A stretch of DNA of 64,000 bases from Alkalicoccus daliensis (GTDB lineage: Bacteria > Bacillota > Bacilli > Bacillales > Salisediminibacteriaceae), in contig NZ_FNIL01000006.1 in NCBI RefSeq assembly GCF_900103955.1, positions 62,001 to 126,000 on the forward strand, read 5' to 3'. Each line of letters starts with the position of its first letter. The first letter of the stretch is position 1. This document shows positions 44,613-54,072 of this stretch, one piece after another. Under the pieces are notes generated by a model. That model was not told the origin of the DNA. It searched no databases and saw nothing but the letters and a program-made list of their open reading frames with translations. The translations under genes were made by a program, and so were the position numbers.

Positions 44613-45881
44613 CTATTGAAACAAAGCAGCTGCTGTGATTCGTGATTTCTGCTGTTCGCTTGTTTCGTTTAATTTCTTCAATGCATTTTTTACATCTTGT
44701 AAGGAAAAAGCTGCTTCTTTATTTGCCTCCAGATGCTCATTCAGAATCTCTGCAAAAGTCTCTTCCTTTAATGTGGAAGGCACCGTTACAATTTGCTCCA
44801 GCAAAAGGAAAAATTTATCCTTCATACGGAGCTGTCCCTGATTTTTTTCAGGATGCAGCAAGTCTTTAAACAGCTTACGGACTTCAGCTTGAAAATACTC
44901 ATTCTGCAGTCCCCGCTCGTCAAATGTATACTTCACCAGCTGAATAAAAGCATATTCTTCTGCTTTTTTTATAGTATCATCTCTACTGTACTTTCTCTGT
45001 TCCATCCTGGTTGTATACACCGCATCCATATAATACTTTCTCAGATAGGAAAGGAATTTATATCGGAAGATGACTGCCGGGTCCCCAAATAGATTGATAT
45101 GTGTCATTACACGCGTAATATTATATAAACGAATTGGTGCAAATCTATCTTTTTCTTTCCGCTCCCCGCCGAATAAACGCAGGATCTCCAATGTCCATTT
45201 ATCCTGATGCTCCACGGAACGAAAAAGCTGAAAGTATTCGTAGGATATATCTTTTATGTTTCCTTCTCTTCTGTATTGATAAGGAAGTTTGCCTCCAAAG
45301 TTCTTTTTCATATACCTGCTGATTTTACGAGGGTGATAAATCATAGACTCCGGACCAAAAATGTCTTCAAATGCCTTCTGTGAATCTGCGTTATATGTAT
45401 TAAAATAGTCAATTACATTATTAGAAAGCTTTTTCTCTGTCCTGGAGCCTCCGCTCATCTTCGTAATTACATCTGCCTCCTGGTGATCCAGGCTTTCACT
45501 TTCATAATAGAGGCCAACTAATTCATCCCGGTAAATCTGATTCCGCACGCGGGAATTTTCGGCAATAATGTAGGAGAAAAAATAGTATATAGCAAAGATT
45601 AAGCTGCAAACTAAAAACAGAAAGCTTGCCAGACGAAAGACCGGGTGCTCTATAAACATTAGAAAAAGAGAGAGGATATTTACAACAGCAAACAGCACCA
45701 GCAAATGGTAGATCCTTATTATGTACAGCAGTTTGAATTTACGTACGAGAAACTTCCCGTAGTCCACCCCCACTACCCGCTTTGTTTCCGCGAGTGATGT
45801 TAAGCCGATAATGGTCATATTAATTGCAATAATAGCCAGTATCAGGCTGTTATCATAAATCATGTCCTGAAATGCAACCAT
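44613..45881 (-). CDS. Unknown membrane protein with large cytoplasmic domain
   Basis: 422 residues; I do not recognise the family. Three hydrophobic segments are visible near the N-terminus (~12-32, ~55-78 and ~82-108), followed by ~310 charged, mostly helical residues with many aromatic and basic residues. No catalytic motif is apparent. GAGGT lies 6 bases before ATG. It is probably co-transcribed with the VOC gene. It could be a membrane-anchored sensor or scaffold. Confidence 0.7.
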   Translation of the reverse strand: MVAFQDMIYDNSLILAIIAINMTIIGLTSLAETKRVVGVDYGKFLVRKFKLLYIIRIYHLLVLFAVVNILSLFLMFIEHPVFRLASFLFLVCSLIFAIYYFFSYIIAENSRVRNQIYRDELVGLYYESESLDHQEADVITKMSGGSRTEKKLSNNVIDYFNTYNADSQKAFEDIFGPESMIYHPRKISRYMKKNFGGKLPYQYRREGNIKDISYEYFQLFRSVEHQDKWTLEILRLFGGERKEKDRFAPIRLYNITRVMTHINLFGDPAVIFRYKFLSYLRKYYMDAVYTTRMEQRKYSRDDTIKKAEEYAFIQLVKYTFDERGLQNEYFQAEVRKLFKDLLHPEKNQGQLRMKDKFFLLLEQIVTVPSTLKEETFAEILNEHLEANKEAAFSLQDVKNALKKLNETSEQQKSRITAAALFQ

Positions 45882-45920
45882 TCCGATACCTCACTTTCAG
45901 TGAATTAATTACGCAGCGTT

Positions 45921-45960
45921 AAAAACAGCCTCCAACAGTTTCCATCACCGTCGAAGGCTG
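45921..45960 (-). terminator. Terminator of the UDP-glucose dehydrogenase gene
   Basis: On the minus strand CAGCCTTCGAC pairs imperfectly with GTTGGAGGCTG across a 13-base loop, followed by TTTTTAA. Starts about 10 bases after the stop codon. Confidence 0.75.
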
Positions 45961-45970
45961 CAGTCATTTA

Positions 45971-47137
45971 TCAATCCGCATTGAACAAATCACGCGTATA
46001 TACTTTATCTTTTACATCGAGTAAGTCTTCCGACAGGCGGTTCGCCACGATGACGTCCGCTTCTTCCTTGAATTCCTCAAAGTCATGCATTACTTTAGAG
46101 CCGTAGAATTCTGCTTCATCAAGCGCAGGCTCGTAGACTACTACTTCCACACCTTTTGCTTTAATCCGCTTCATGACGCCCTGAATCGCGGACTGGCGGA
46201 AGTTGTCGGAGTCGGTTTTCATTGTCAGGCGGAAGATTCCTACTTTTTCCGGTTTCCGCTCCAGGATCATCTGGGCAATGTGGTCCTTTCTTGTACGGTT
46301 CGCATCGACAATTGCGGCCATAATGTTGTTCGGCACGTCCTCATAGTTTGCGAGGAGCTGCTTCGTGTCTTTCGGCAGGCAGTAGCCCCCGTAGCCGAAG
46401 GAAGGGTTATTGTAATGCGTGCCGATCCGCGGATCAAGGCTTACCCCGTCAATAATCTGCTGGGGATCCAGCCCGCGTACTTCTGCATAGGAATCGAGTT
46501 CATTAAAGAAAGCTACCCGCATGGCAAGGTAGGTATTCGCAAACAGCTTGATTGCTTCCGCCTCCGAAGAATTTGTCATCAGTACGTCGATGTCTTCTTT
46601 GATTGCTCCCTGCACCAGCAGATCTGCAAAAGTTTTAGCTCTTTCCGACTGTTCTCCCACCACAATGCGGGATGGATACAGGTTGTCATAGAGAGCCTTT
46701 CCTTCCCGCAGGAATTCGGGAGAGAAAATAATGTTTTCTGTGTTGTACTTTTCTTTCAGTTCTGCAGTATAGCCTACAGGAATGGTGGATTTAATAACCA
46801 TTACTGCCTCTGGATTAATTTCCAGTACTTTCGTAATTACTGCTTCTACAGAAGAAGTATCAAAATAATTCGTTTCCGGATCATAGTTTGTCGGCGTGGA
46901 GATAATCACAAAATCCGTATTCTTAAATGCCTGCTTTGCATCAAGCGTCGCAAGTAGGTTTAACTCCCTTTTTTCCAGGTACTCGGCCATGAGATCATCA
47001 AAAATGGGCAGCTTTTTATTATTAATCATGTTTACTTTCTCTTCTACAATATCCAACGCTACCACTTCATTATGCTGTGCTAATAAAATGGAGTTGGATA
47101 ACCCCACATACCCCGTACCGGCTACTGCTATTTTCAT
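45971..47137 (-). CDS. ugd: UDP-glucose 6-dehydrogenase
   Basis: 388 residues, the short form typical of capsule loci. The Rossmann motif is GTGYVGLS (7-14); the catalytic Cys253 lies in [14 protein letters not shown]. It oxidises UDP-glucose to UDP-glucuronate in two NAD steps, giving an acidic precursor for exopolysaccharide or teichuronic acid. It stands just outside the EPS operon, separated by an IS element, and has its own ribosome site and terminator. A second nucleotide-sugar dehydrogenase is encoded within the EPS operon. Confidence 0.92.
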   Translation of the reverse strand: MKIAVAGTGYVGLSNSILLAQHNEVVALDIVEEKVNMINNKKLPIFDDLMAEYLEKRELNLLATLDAKQAFKNTDFVIISTPTNYDPETNYFDTSSVEAVITKVLEINPEAVMVIKSTIPVGYTAELKEKYNTENIIFSPEFLREGKALYDNLYPSRIVVGEQSERAKTFADLLVQGAIKEDIDVLMTNSSEAEAIKLFANTYLAMRVAFFNELDSYAEVRGLDPQQIIDGVSLDPRIGTHYNNPSFGYGGYCLPKDTKQLLANYEDVPNNIMAAIVDANRTRKDHIAQMILERKPEKVGIFRLTMKTDSDNFRQSAIQGVMKRIKAKGVEVVVYEPALDEAEFYGSKVMHDFEEFKEEADVIVANRLSEDLLDVKDKVYTRDLFNAD

Positions 47138-47389
47138 TCATTGACACTCCTTCATGTATTATCCATGCAGCTTTTCCACTGCGTTCACTAGAATATATGT
47201 ACTTTCATTTCCTTCCTCATTTTATCTTATTCTCGAGGGAATTACCATTCTATAGTAAAAACAATGCTTCTTATTATGTACCATCTTTAAAAATTAATAT
47301 AACTTCTTCTGTTATTATTTGGTAAGATAGATCTAGAAGAATCTAGACAGATCCACCTATTACTCCCTAAAAGAAAGAAGGTTCCTTTT

Positions 47390-47722
47390 ATGGTATTTAC
47401 AGAAGGTATGATAAAAAGTATGAAGCGTGATAAAAAGCGGATACAGACCGTGGTGGAAATGAGCGCTGTAATCTCCAGCGTCAGTGAGACGATAAAAGAA
47501 ACTTTTTATGTTCATATTATCATGAACCGCACTGGCACTGAACCGGAAATAGTTATTATTAATGGCCTCGATATGCTTTCTCCTGTAGAAGATGAAATTA
47601 CGCCGGAAGAAATGAATGCTTATTTTAATGCGTTCGAAGTTTATAAAGAGTTTATGCCGCAGATACAGGAGTTTTATGATGGTGGAGGAAGTTATTTTTT
47701 ACGGAGACAGTGGCTGCTGTAG
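47390..47722 (+). CDS. Small hypothetical protein
   Basis: 110 residues; not recognised. Soluble, mixed alpha/beta composition, with an acidic second half (SPVEDEITPEEMNAYF) and no signal peptide. AAAGAAGG lies 8 bases before ATG and a clear terminator follows, so the gene looks real. Single transcription unit between ugd and the IS element. Confidence 0.65.
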   Translation: MVFTEGMIKSMKRDKKRIQTVVEMSAVISSVSETIKETFYVHIIMNRTGTEPEIVIINGLDMLSPVEDEITPEEMNAYFNAFEVYKEFMPQIQEFYDGGGSYFLRRQWLL

Positions 47723-47757
47723 TGATATTTTGCTGCCTTATAGATTAACCCTTTTTC

Positions 47758-47786
47758 ATGTCCGATGCTCGCCGGACATTTTCTTC
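47758..47786 (+). terminator. Intrinsic terminator
   Basis: ATGTCCG (47758-47764) and CGGACAT (47773-47779) with an 8-base loop, followed by TTTCTTCT. Follows the small hypothetical gene. Confidence 0.8.
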
Positions 47787-47948
47787 TACTTGTAGTAAAC
47801 AATAACCTCAATCAAATCCTTTCTTATAAATTTAATAACTGACTTTCATTTTTTCCTCAGTAATTATTTTGAAAATTTTATACATTTAGCCGATTTAGTT
47901 CACAGCCAGCCTTTACCCACGTGGTTCCCTGTGACTGCTAGACTAAAG

Positions 47949-47971
47949 TGGTTCATGCGTAGTTTTGGGGA
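47949..47971 (+). repeat. Left inverted repeat of the ISL3-type element
   Basis: Begins TGGTTCATGCG and ends TTTTGGGGA; exact complement of 49638-49660. Confidence 0.9.
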
Positions 47972-48021
47972 GACTATCATTGAATATTATCGAGAAATAG
48001 AAACAAAAAGGAGTGTTTTCC

Positions 48022-49573
48022 ATGCATACACTGCCTAATTTCTATGAACCAATCGAAGGAATGGATATTGTCGCTTGGCAGGAAAGCTCGGAAAAAATAG
48101 AAGTGGTGGCTGTTTCATCAAAGAAAACAGGCAGCTGCCCACAATGCCACTGTTCTAACCACAAAAAACATAGCCGCTATGTGCGAATGTTGCGAGACCT
48201 GCCGGTCTCCGGGAAACAGGTCACGCTCCTGCTTCAAACGAATAAATGGTTTTGCTTGCAATCCCTATGTCATGTAAAGATATTTACAGAACGACTCCCA
48301 GGGATTTCCCCTTCCAAACGAAATACGGACCGACTGCAGCTGTTATTGCAGGAACTGGCTTTTTCTATGAGTGCCAAGGCTGCAGAGCGCTGCAGCAAAG
48401 CCATGGGTATCCCCCTCAGTCATGATGCTTTTTTATACTTGATCCGTGCGACGCCGGAATCATCATCGAAAGAAACTCCCTTTCGTCGCAATAGATGATT
48501 TTGCTCTGCGAAAAAGGTTTCACTATGGAACAATTGTGGTTGATTTACTTACGCACAGACCGATTGATTTATTCCCAGGGCGTACGGAAGAACAAGTGAA
48601 GCATTGGCTCCTCCATCATCCTTCCATTCAAACGGTCAGTCGGGATGGCTCGAGAGCCTATCAAACCGCGATTACAGAAACATCGCCTCATATTATTCAG
48701 GTCACTGACCGCTGGCATATTTTAAAAGGTTTGTTCGAATCCGCCAAGGAAGAAGTCTATCATTACTTCCCTGCGAAACGAAAGGATCCACCGATCATTC
48801 CCAAATCTCCAACCTCTTCCTCCAAAAGGAAAAGTGACCGAAAACGGGAAGAAAGGGAAGAGAAGCATTGGCAGAGGATCCAGCAGGTGCAATTACGCCA
48901 TGAACAAGGAGAATCTGTTGCGGGATTAGCCCGCGCCTTTCACCTGGCACGCGGGACGATTTATCATTACTTAACCGTGCAAACACCACCAAGCCATAAA
49001 CGGGGTTCTCCCTACGATTCCTATCGTTCTCTTATCCATGCATTGATCCAGCAAGGAAAGAAGGGAGATGAGATTGAGGTGGTATGCAGGCAATCCGGCT
49101 ATCAGGGTGCTCGTTCTACTCTCAATACGATGATTGCCCAAGAGAGACAACAACTTCTTCCTCCAGCCTCGGTGATTAAACCCAGTGAAGTGTTCAAAAC
49201 GCTGTGGAGCATGTCTCATCCGAAGCAGCCAACTGGAGAAATAAAGGAAGAATGGGAGGCCTGATGGCCTCCGCTCCAGCAACTACTATCCTTTTTAGTT
49301 ACTTTTCGTCAAATGTTTGTGCAGAAAGACGATACTCTTTTTGATTCTTTTCTTCAGATAAAAGAATGGGCTGCTTTCCCTGCGATCCAACGTTTTCTTC
49401 GAAGAGTCAACAAAGATTCTCTGGGGATTCGCCATGCTGTTCTTCTGCCTTGGAGTAATGGCGTAGTTGAGGGGCATGTGCATCGATTGAAAGTGCAAAA
49501 AGCGATCATGTATGGCAGAGCTTCCTTTGACCTGTTACGAAAACGTGTATTATATCGTTCTGTTATTTTATAA
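48022..49573 (+). pseudogene. ISL3-type transposase, two lesions
   Basis: The N-terminal zinc ribbon (CPQCHCSNHKK, then CLQSLCHVK) and helix-turn-helix run in one frame to ~48470. The catalytic part then continues one base off (VAIDDFALRKRFHYGTIVVD, TVSRDGSRAY), so a +1 shift near the AAACTCCCTTTCG stretch breaks the gene. A TGA at 49262-49264 interrupts the second frame, which then reads on in phase to the conserved C-terminus (NGVVEGHVHRLKVQKAIMYG, with the last catalytic Glu). AAGGAG precedes ATG 48022. The protein is very probably not made in active form, unless a full copy elsewhere supplies it. Confidence 0.88.
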
Positions 49574-49637
49574 ACAAACGCCTCATTGTTATTGTGAAAA
49601 AAGAAAAACAAATAGGAACGCTAGAAGAGGGAGCAGT

Positions 49638-49660
49638 TCCCCAAAACTACGCATGAACCA
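49638..49660 (-). repeat. Right inverted repeat of the ISL3-type element
   Basis: Exact complement of 47949-47971, 65 bases after the transposase end. Confidence 0.9.
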
Positions 49661-49858
49661 TTTCTACTTGACCGTTACATTCCCTCTATACCTCGACAAT
49701 ATGGGTGGAAAGTAAGGCCCCTTCATGATATCGAACATAATTCTAACCTAGTTTTAGAGCATCCAAAGCCACCCCTATTTGCAACAACTGCTTATAATGA
49801 AGTACCTGCTTACTAATTTTATTCTTTAAAAGAATATGGGTTCTTAATGAAAAAGAAA

Positions 49859-49893
49859 GACGTTGAAAAAGAGTTTTTCTCTTCTTCAATGTC
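49859..49893 (-). terminator. Terminator of the exopolysaccharide operon
   Basis: A 15-bp stem with one mismatch and one G-U pair (49859-49873 with 49879-49893), 5-base loop. On the minus strand it is followed by TTTCTTTTTC. It lies 60 bases beyond the flippase stop codon. Confidence 0.7.
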
Positions 49894-49953
49894 TCAAACA
49901 AGCTACTTACTGCTTAAACTTTTTTGAATAAAATAAATTAAAAGTCGTCAACA

Positions 49954-51207
49954 TTAAAAATATAACAACTTTATTAATACTATACTCTTAGTAACAAGTT
50001 CCACAATAGAAGCTAAAATTAATACGTAAGACGCTCCTTCTAACCCATAGGAGGGTATTAATAAATACCCCCCTATTAAACTTGCACTTACATACACTCC
50101 ACCTATTAAGGGCTGAATTTTAAAAGAACGTGTGGCAGTAATTCCATACCCTAAAAATGAAGCTACATATTTAATTACTCCTGCTATCATAATTAATATA
50201 AAAACATATGAATAATTAGCATAATCTTCTTGGTATAATATTGTTAATATTTCCTCCCCCATTATTATCGCTCCCATTAGAGCTAAACTACCTACTAACA
50301 ATCCAATTAAAATTAATTTATAAATTAATTTCCTGAAACTATATGTATTCCCGCTTGCATAATATTTTGCTAACCTCGGTGTAGCTGATTGACCTAAAGC
50401 ACTAATAACAGTATTACCAGCTATTATAAGGTATGCCAAAGCCGCGAAATACCCTAATGCTTCTTGACCAATATAATATTCTAAAAAATATTTAGGTGTA
50501 TTAGTATTTAAAGATCCCATCATTAGAACAACACCTAAAGGTAAAGAAAGAATAACAATATTCTTCATCTTAGCAAAATTGAAAGTAGGCTTGAATTTTG
50601 CAAATCGCTTAGCATTATATACATCAAAAAGTATTAAAACCATTCCCCATGTTATTACTAAAGATAAGCTCCCATAAATGATACTATTAGTAATCCAAAG
50701 TATAGTTCCAAAAGTAACCAGAGATAAAATTCCTTTTATTATTTTTGATATAGCAATATAATCCATAAATTCATTCTTTTGCATTAAACCAAAAGAGATA
50801 TCACTAATAGATTCAACAATTTTAGCTACACTTATAATCAATATGACCAGCATAGTTTCAAAAGAATAGTTAGTAAGTAAAATGATAAGACATATTATTA
50901 AAAGAGCAATAAAAGACATAAGCGACCTTAGCCCTAGATAATCATTAAAAGTATATCTTTCCACTGTATCGGTCGCTTGTATAGCTCTCAATTGTAGGTT
51001 AGTCAACATCATAACAGGAGCAGTTATTGCTAGAGCCAATGCAAATATTCCTACCATTTCTGGCGTTCCTAATTTCGCTAAAACTACTAACATCCCCCAT
51101 TGACATGCTGCGTACACAAGATTGCCTGCAAGAGTCCAAGACATATTCTTTCTAAGAGAAAGTGGCTTTAAAAAATCTTTATTATTTGTTTTACTAAAAT
51201 TCAACAT
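49954..51207 (-). CDS. Oligosaccharide flippase, Wzx type
   Basis: 417 residues with ~12 membrane helices, in the MVF/MATE-like polysaccharide transporter superfamily. It should flip undecaprenyl-linked repeat units to the outer face for the EpsG-type polymerase. AGGAAGG lies before ATG. Last gene of the EPS operon; a ~600-base gap separates it from the preceding glycosyltransferase gene. Very AT-rich codon use, like the central part of the locus. Confidence 0.88.
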   Translation of the reverse strand: MLNFSKTNNKDFLKPLSLRKNMSWTLAGNLVYAACQWGMLVVLAKLGTPEMVGIFALALAITAPVMMLTNLQLRAIQATDTVERYTFNDYLGLRSLMSFIALLIICLIILLTNYSFETMLVILIISVAKIVESISDISFGLMQKNEFMDYIAISKIIKGILSLVTFGTILWITNSIIYGSLSLVITWGMVLILFDVYNAKRFAKFKPTFNFAKMKNIVILSLPLGVVLMMGSLNTNTPKYFLEYYIGQEALGYFAALAYLIIAGNTVISALGQSATPRLAKYYASGNTYSFRKLIYKLILIGLLVGSLALMGAIIMGEEILTILYQEDYANYSYVFILIMIAGVIKYVASFLGYGITATRSFKIQPLIGGVYVSASLIGGYLLIPSYGLEGASYVLILASIVELVTKSIVLIKLLYF

Positions 51208-51807
51208 GGACCTTCCTCATCTCTTATATAATGAAAAGTAATACATCTAGAATTTAATATATAGGTAGTATCAATAAGTTGATGCAAGGTACTTAGGGTA
51301 TCGCTTCAAAGTAGAATTTGCCCAGTTTCTCCTCTGATTCTTTTGTAACGAATTCGAAACCTCTCCTATAGCACCGGTTAAACCGTTGTGGAATCTGCGT
51401 TCATCGTTTGTTATAATCTCCTCCTCTTATAGTTTACATTATTTACACTGTCATTTTTTTGGAAAGTAAGAAACACATTTAGATCCTATACCCAAGATTG
51501 GAAGACTTCCGAATATCTTTCCAGAATTTCTTTGTAAGCTTGAGTAATAGCTCTATTTTTATACCCGAGTGTAGCAAATTGGCTGTAAGTTTTAACCTAA
51601 GACGTATCGGACAATTATTTTACATAGTTCAGTGTATTTTACATACTATATAACGTAATGTTGGAAAACCGATTTTGAATAGTCTTCCGCAATTTCTTTT
51701 TACAATCTAAGAAGTTCATTAAAAATATGAATAAGAAAGTTCTTAAAATTTTTAGGTTTAGCAACTAACTAAATTCTATTTGAACTTCATAAAGTACTTC
51801 TTTGATT
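51208..51807. other. Intergenic gap within the EPS operon
   Basis: About 600 bases, unusually long inside this tight operon. On the minus strand a 50-codon stretch (51287-51426) reads EEEIITNDERRFHNGLTGAI and ends PKYLASTY; it has no usable start and looks like the tail of a lost gene. The rest shows no gene. An acyl- or glycosyltransferase gene may have been deleted here. Confidence 0.4.
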
Positions 51808-52914
51808 TTATGAAAGAATTTCTTTAAAACAACTTTCGTAATCTTTAACTATTTTTTTTGCATCAAAAAATTTTGCTCTTTTCCCTCCTTCAATTAAATA
51901 CTTTCTTCTCATTTCATTGTTTTTTAATAGTTCAATTGATTCACTTGCTAGAATTCCTATATTACTAACTGGTACTAAGACTCCATATCTATTTTCTTCG
52001 ATTATCTCGTCTGGCCCTGATTTACAGTTAGTAGAAATCACAGGTACTTCTGAGGCCATTGCTTCAACTATTACATGACCAAAACCTTCCCACTTAGAAC
52101 TCAATATAAACAAATCAGCTAACCTCATATATTTATATGGATTACTTTTAAACCCAAGAAAAACAACTCTATCTTCAATATTTAAATCAACACACAGGTC
52201 TTTTAAACTTTTTTCTAAAGGTCCTATGCCAAGAATTAAAAGTCTTACATTAACTTCTTTGTTTATAATTTCAAATGCTTTCAATAGAGTTTGATAATCT
52301 TTTTGCTCAGCTAACCTCCCTACAGCTATCATTAATTTCTCTTTATCTTTTCTCTCAAAATCCTCTACTGTGTCTAAACTTAATTTGTAGACTTGGTCTA
52401 CTTCAACTGGATTATAAATAACTTTTATTTTATTTTCTTTGATTTTAAAATTATTTACTAAATCTAATTTCACTCCTTCAGATAAAGTAATAACTTGATT
52501 AGATATAAAATTATATGTTATGTAAGTGAATATTTTATTTATTGGAGTGACCTTTCCTGACTGAGTTCTGTTATTAGCTTCTCTAACAATTGTGGGAATT
52601 TTAGAAAACGATAATAATTTAGCTAATAATAAAATAATATTATTCCCATTAATTGTACTAAATAATAAGTCGGGTTTTTCTAAAATGATACATCTACGTA
52701 ATTTAAAAATACTCCCTCTTAGTCTATCTCCATTCAGTATTATCACAGATACATGTTTCGACAACAAATCTAAATATACATTATTTTCTTTTTTTACAAG
52801 TACTATAACTGCCTCATACTTTTCTTTATTTAAATTATTAATAATATTTACAACTGTCCGTTCTGCACCGCCTCCCGATAACGAATACATAAAGAAGAGA
52901 ATCTTAATTTTCAC
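51808..52914 (-). CDS. Glycosyltransferase family 4
   Basis: 368 residues, GT-B fold. Acceptor-side motif SGGGAERTV near the N-terminus; donor-side EGFGHVIVEAMASEVPVIST with the Glu pair typical of retaining GT4 enzymes, preceded by LFILSSKWEG. It adds a sugar from a nucleotide donor to the growing lipid-linked repeat unit on the inner membrane face. GTG start with GGAGGAAA upstream. Confidence 0.9.
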   Translation of the reverse strand: MKIKILFFMYSLSGGGAERTVVNIINNLNKEKYEAVIVLVKKENNVYLDLLSKHVSVIILNGDRLRGSIFKLRRCIILEKPDLLFSTINGNNIILLLAKLLSFSKIPTIVREANNRTQSGKVTPINKIFTYITYNFISNQVITLSEGVKLDLVNNFKIKENKIKVIYNPVEVDQVYKLSLDTVEDFERKDKEKLMIAVGRLAEQKDYQTLLKAFEIINKEVNVRLLILGIGPLEKSLKDLCVDLNIEDRVVFLGFKSNPYKYMRLADLFILSSKWEGFGHVIVEAMASEVPVISTNCKSGPDEIIEENRYGVLVPVSNIGILASESIELLKNNEMRRKYLIEGGKRAKFFDAKKIVKDYESCFKEILS

Positions 52915-52930
52915 TTATATTTCCTCCAAT

Positions 52931-54031
52931 TTATTCTTTGATTTCAAATAAAATATTTTCGTAAGGAATCATAAACATTCCTCTATGAGAATCCCCAAAA
53001 TATGCAAAATAACTATATATTATACAATAAATAATAAACAAAATCAGAAAAAGAAATTTCATAGCATAATCTTTATTAACTTTTATAGTTGCTGCCATTA
53101 AAAAAATGAAACTAATATTTACATACCAAATCATTCTACCTATTCCTATAATTGGAGAAAACATATCAGTTGTAACATAAATTATAAATAATGCAAAATA
53201 GAAGTTATAGAACTTATTATGCTGAAATTTATTATAGTGCAATAAAAATAATATCAGAAAAGGTATAATTGTTATAAAGCCAACATTAATTATTCCTATT
53301 GTTTCTATGTAGTTTTGATACCTACTTGCTGTTATAAAAGGGTAAACAAGTAATCTTATTGATATTAAAGCTATTGGTAAAATAACTATTAATTTAAGTA
53401 ATGAACTACTTTTAATATTTTTTTTGTAATCTATATTAATAAATAATAAAATTAATGCAAATAAAGCTGAATAATGAAACATAGTTGCTAGTAAAACCAT
53501 TATTATATATTTTGTTTTGTTATTATTTAAAATAAATTGATAAGCTAATAAAATTATTGATACAGCTAAACCCAACCTTATTATTCCAAAATAATAAAAG
53601 TATTGAGTTGTTGCAAACATAAACACAATAAGTGGTAACGATGCATTCCCTATTTGATTAGCAAAGATTTTATAGAAACAATACACTGTAAAAGCAGAAG
53701 TAATAATTATTAACCATTGAAAATCATCAAATATTACATAAATAATTCTATTTAAAATATAAAAACCTGGTTCAGTTGTATAAGTTTGATAGTATTGTCC
53801 TAATCCTACACTGTTTGCATAAACATAACTTCTAAGATAATTTAAATCATCAACTCCTATACTAGGACTTCTCAACCCCATAACTAAGATCAATACACTC
53901 ATTGATAGGAGCCAAAAAAATAAGTGTGGCACTTTTTCACCATTTTTGTTGTACCTGAAGTACCTCTCTGCTAGACCTGCAAATAAAGTGGCTAACATTA
54001 TAGTTAATATATAAAATATATAAGAATACAT
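52931..54031 (-). CDS. EpsG-family polysaccharide polymerase (Wzy-like)
   Basis: 366 residues, ~10 membrane helices. The conserved EpsG element RSPSIGVDDLNYLR lies in the first extracellular loop. Members polymerise repeat units in Gram-positive exopolysaccharide synthesis. TTAGGAG precedes ATG. Extremely AT-rich. Confidence 0.87.
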   Translation of the reverse strand: MYSYIFYILTIMLATLFAGLAERYFRYNKNGEKVPHLFFWLLSMSVLILVMGLRSPSIGVDDLNYLRSYVYANSVGLGQYYQTYTTEPGFYILNRIIYVIFDDFQWLIIITSAFTVYCFYKIFANQIGNASLPLIVFMFATTQYFYYFGIIRLGLAVSIILLAYQFILNNNKTKYIIMVLLATMFHYSALFALILLFINIDYKKNIKSSSLLKLIVILPIALISIRLLVYPFITASRYQNYIETIGIINVGFITIIPFLILFLLHYNKFQHNKFYNFYFALFIIYVTTDMFSPIIGIGRMIWYVNISFIFLMAATIKVNKDYAMKFLFLILFIIYCIIYSYFAYFGDSHRGMFMIPYENILFEIKE

Positions 54032-54072
54032 ATTAGTTATGCTCCTAACTTACAACTTCAAATTCCTATACG

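Larger units (their letters stand above)
47949..49660 (+). mobile_element. ISL3-family insertion sequence, decayed
   Basis: A 1712-bp element bounded by perfect 23-bp inverted repeats and containing one broken transposase gene. The 8 bases on the two sides do not match, so the usual target duplication is missing; the insertion is old or rearranged. It lies between the ugd/hypothetical block and the exopolysaccharide operon. Confidence 0.88.

Noticed and set aside
46085-46957. 290-codon plus-strand open frame opposite ugd
   Set aside because: Antisense shadow of a well-conserved dehydrogenase; Cys/His/Phe-rich composition typical of such shadows.
48446-48498. Programmed frameshift in the ISL3 transposase
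   Set aside because: ISL3 elements normally have a single frame, the shift is +1 without a convincing slippery site, and the gene has a further in-frame TGA; decay is simpler.
47942-49667. 8-bp target duplication around the IS
   Set aside because: The eight bases on each side (actaaagt and atttctac) do not match.
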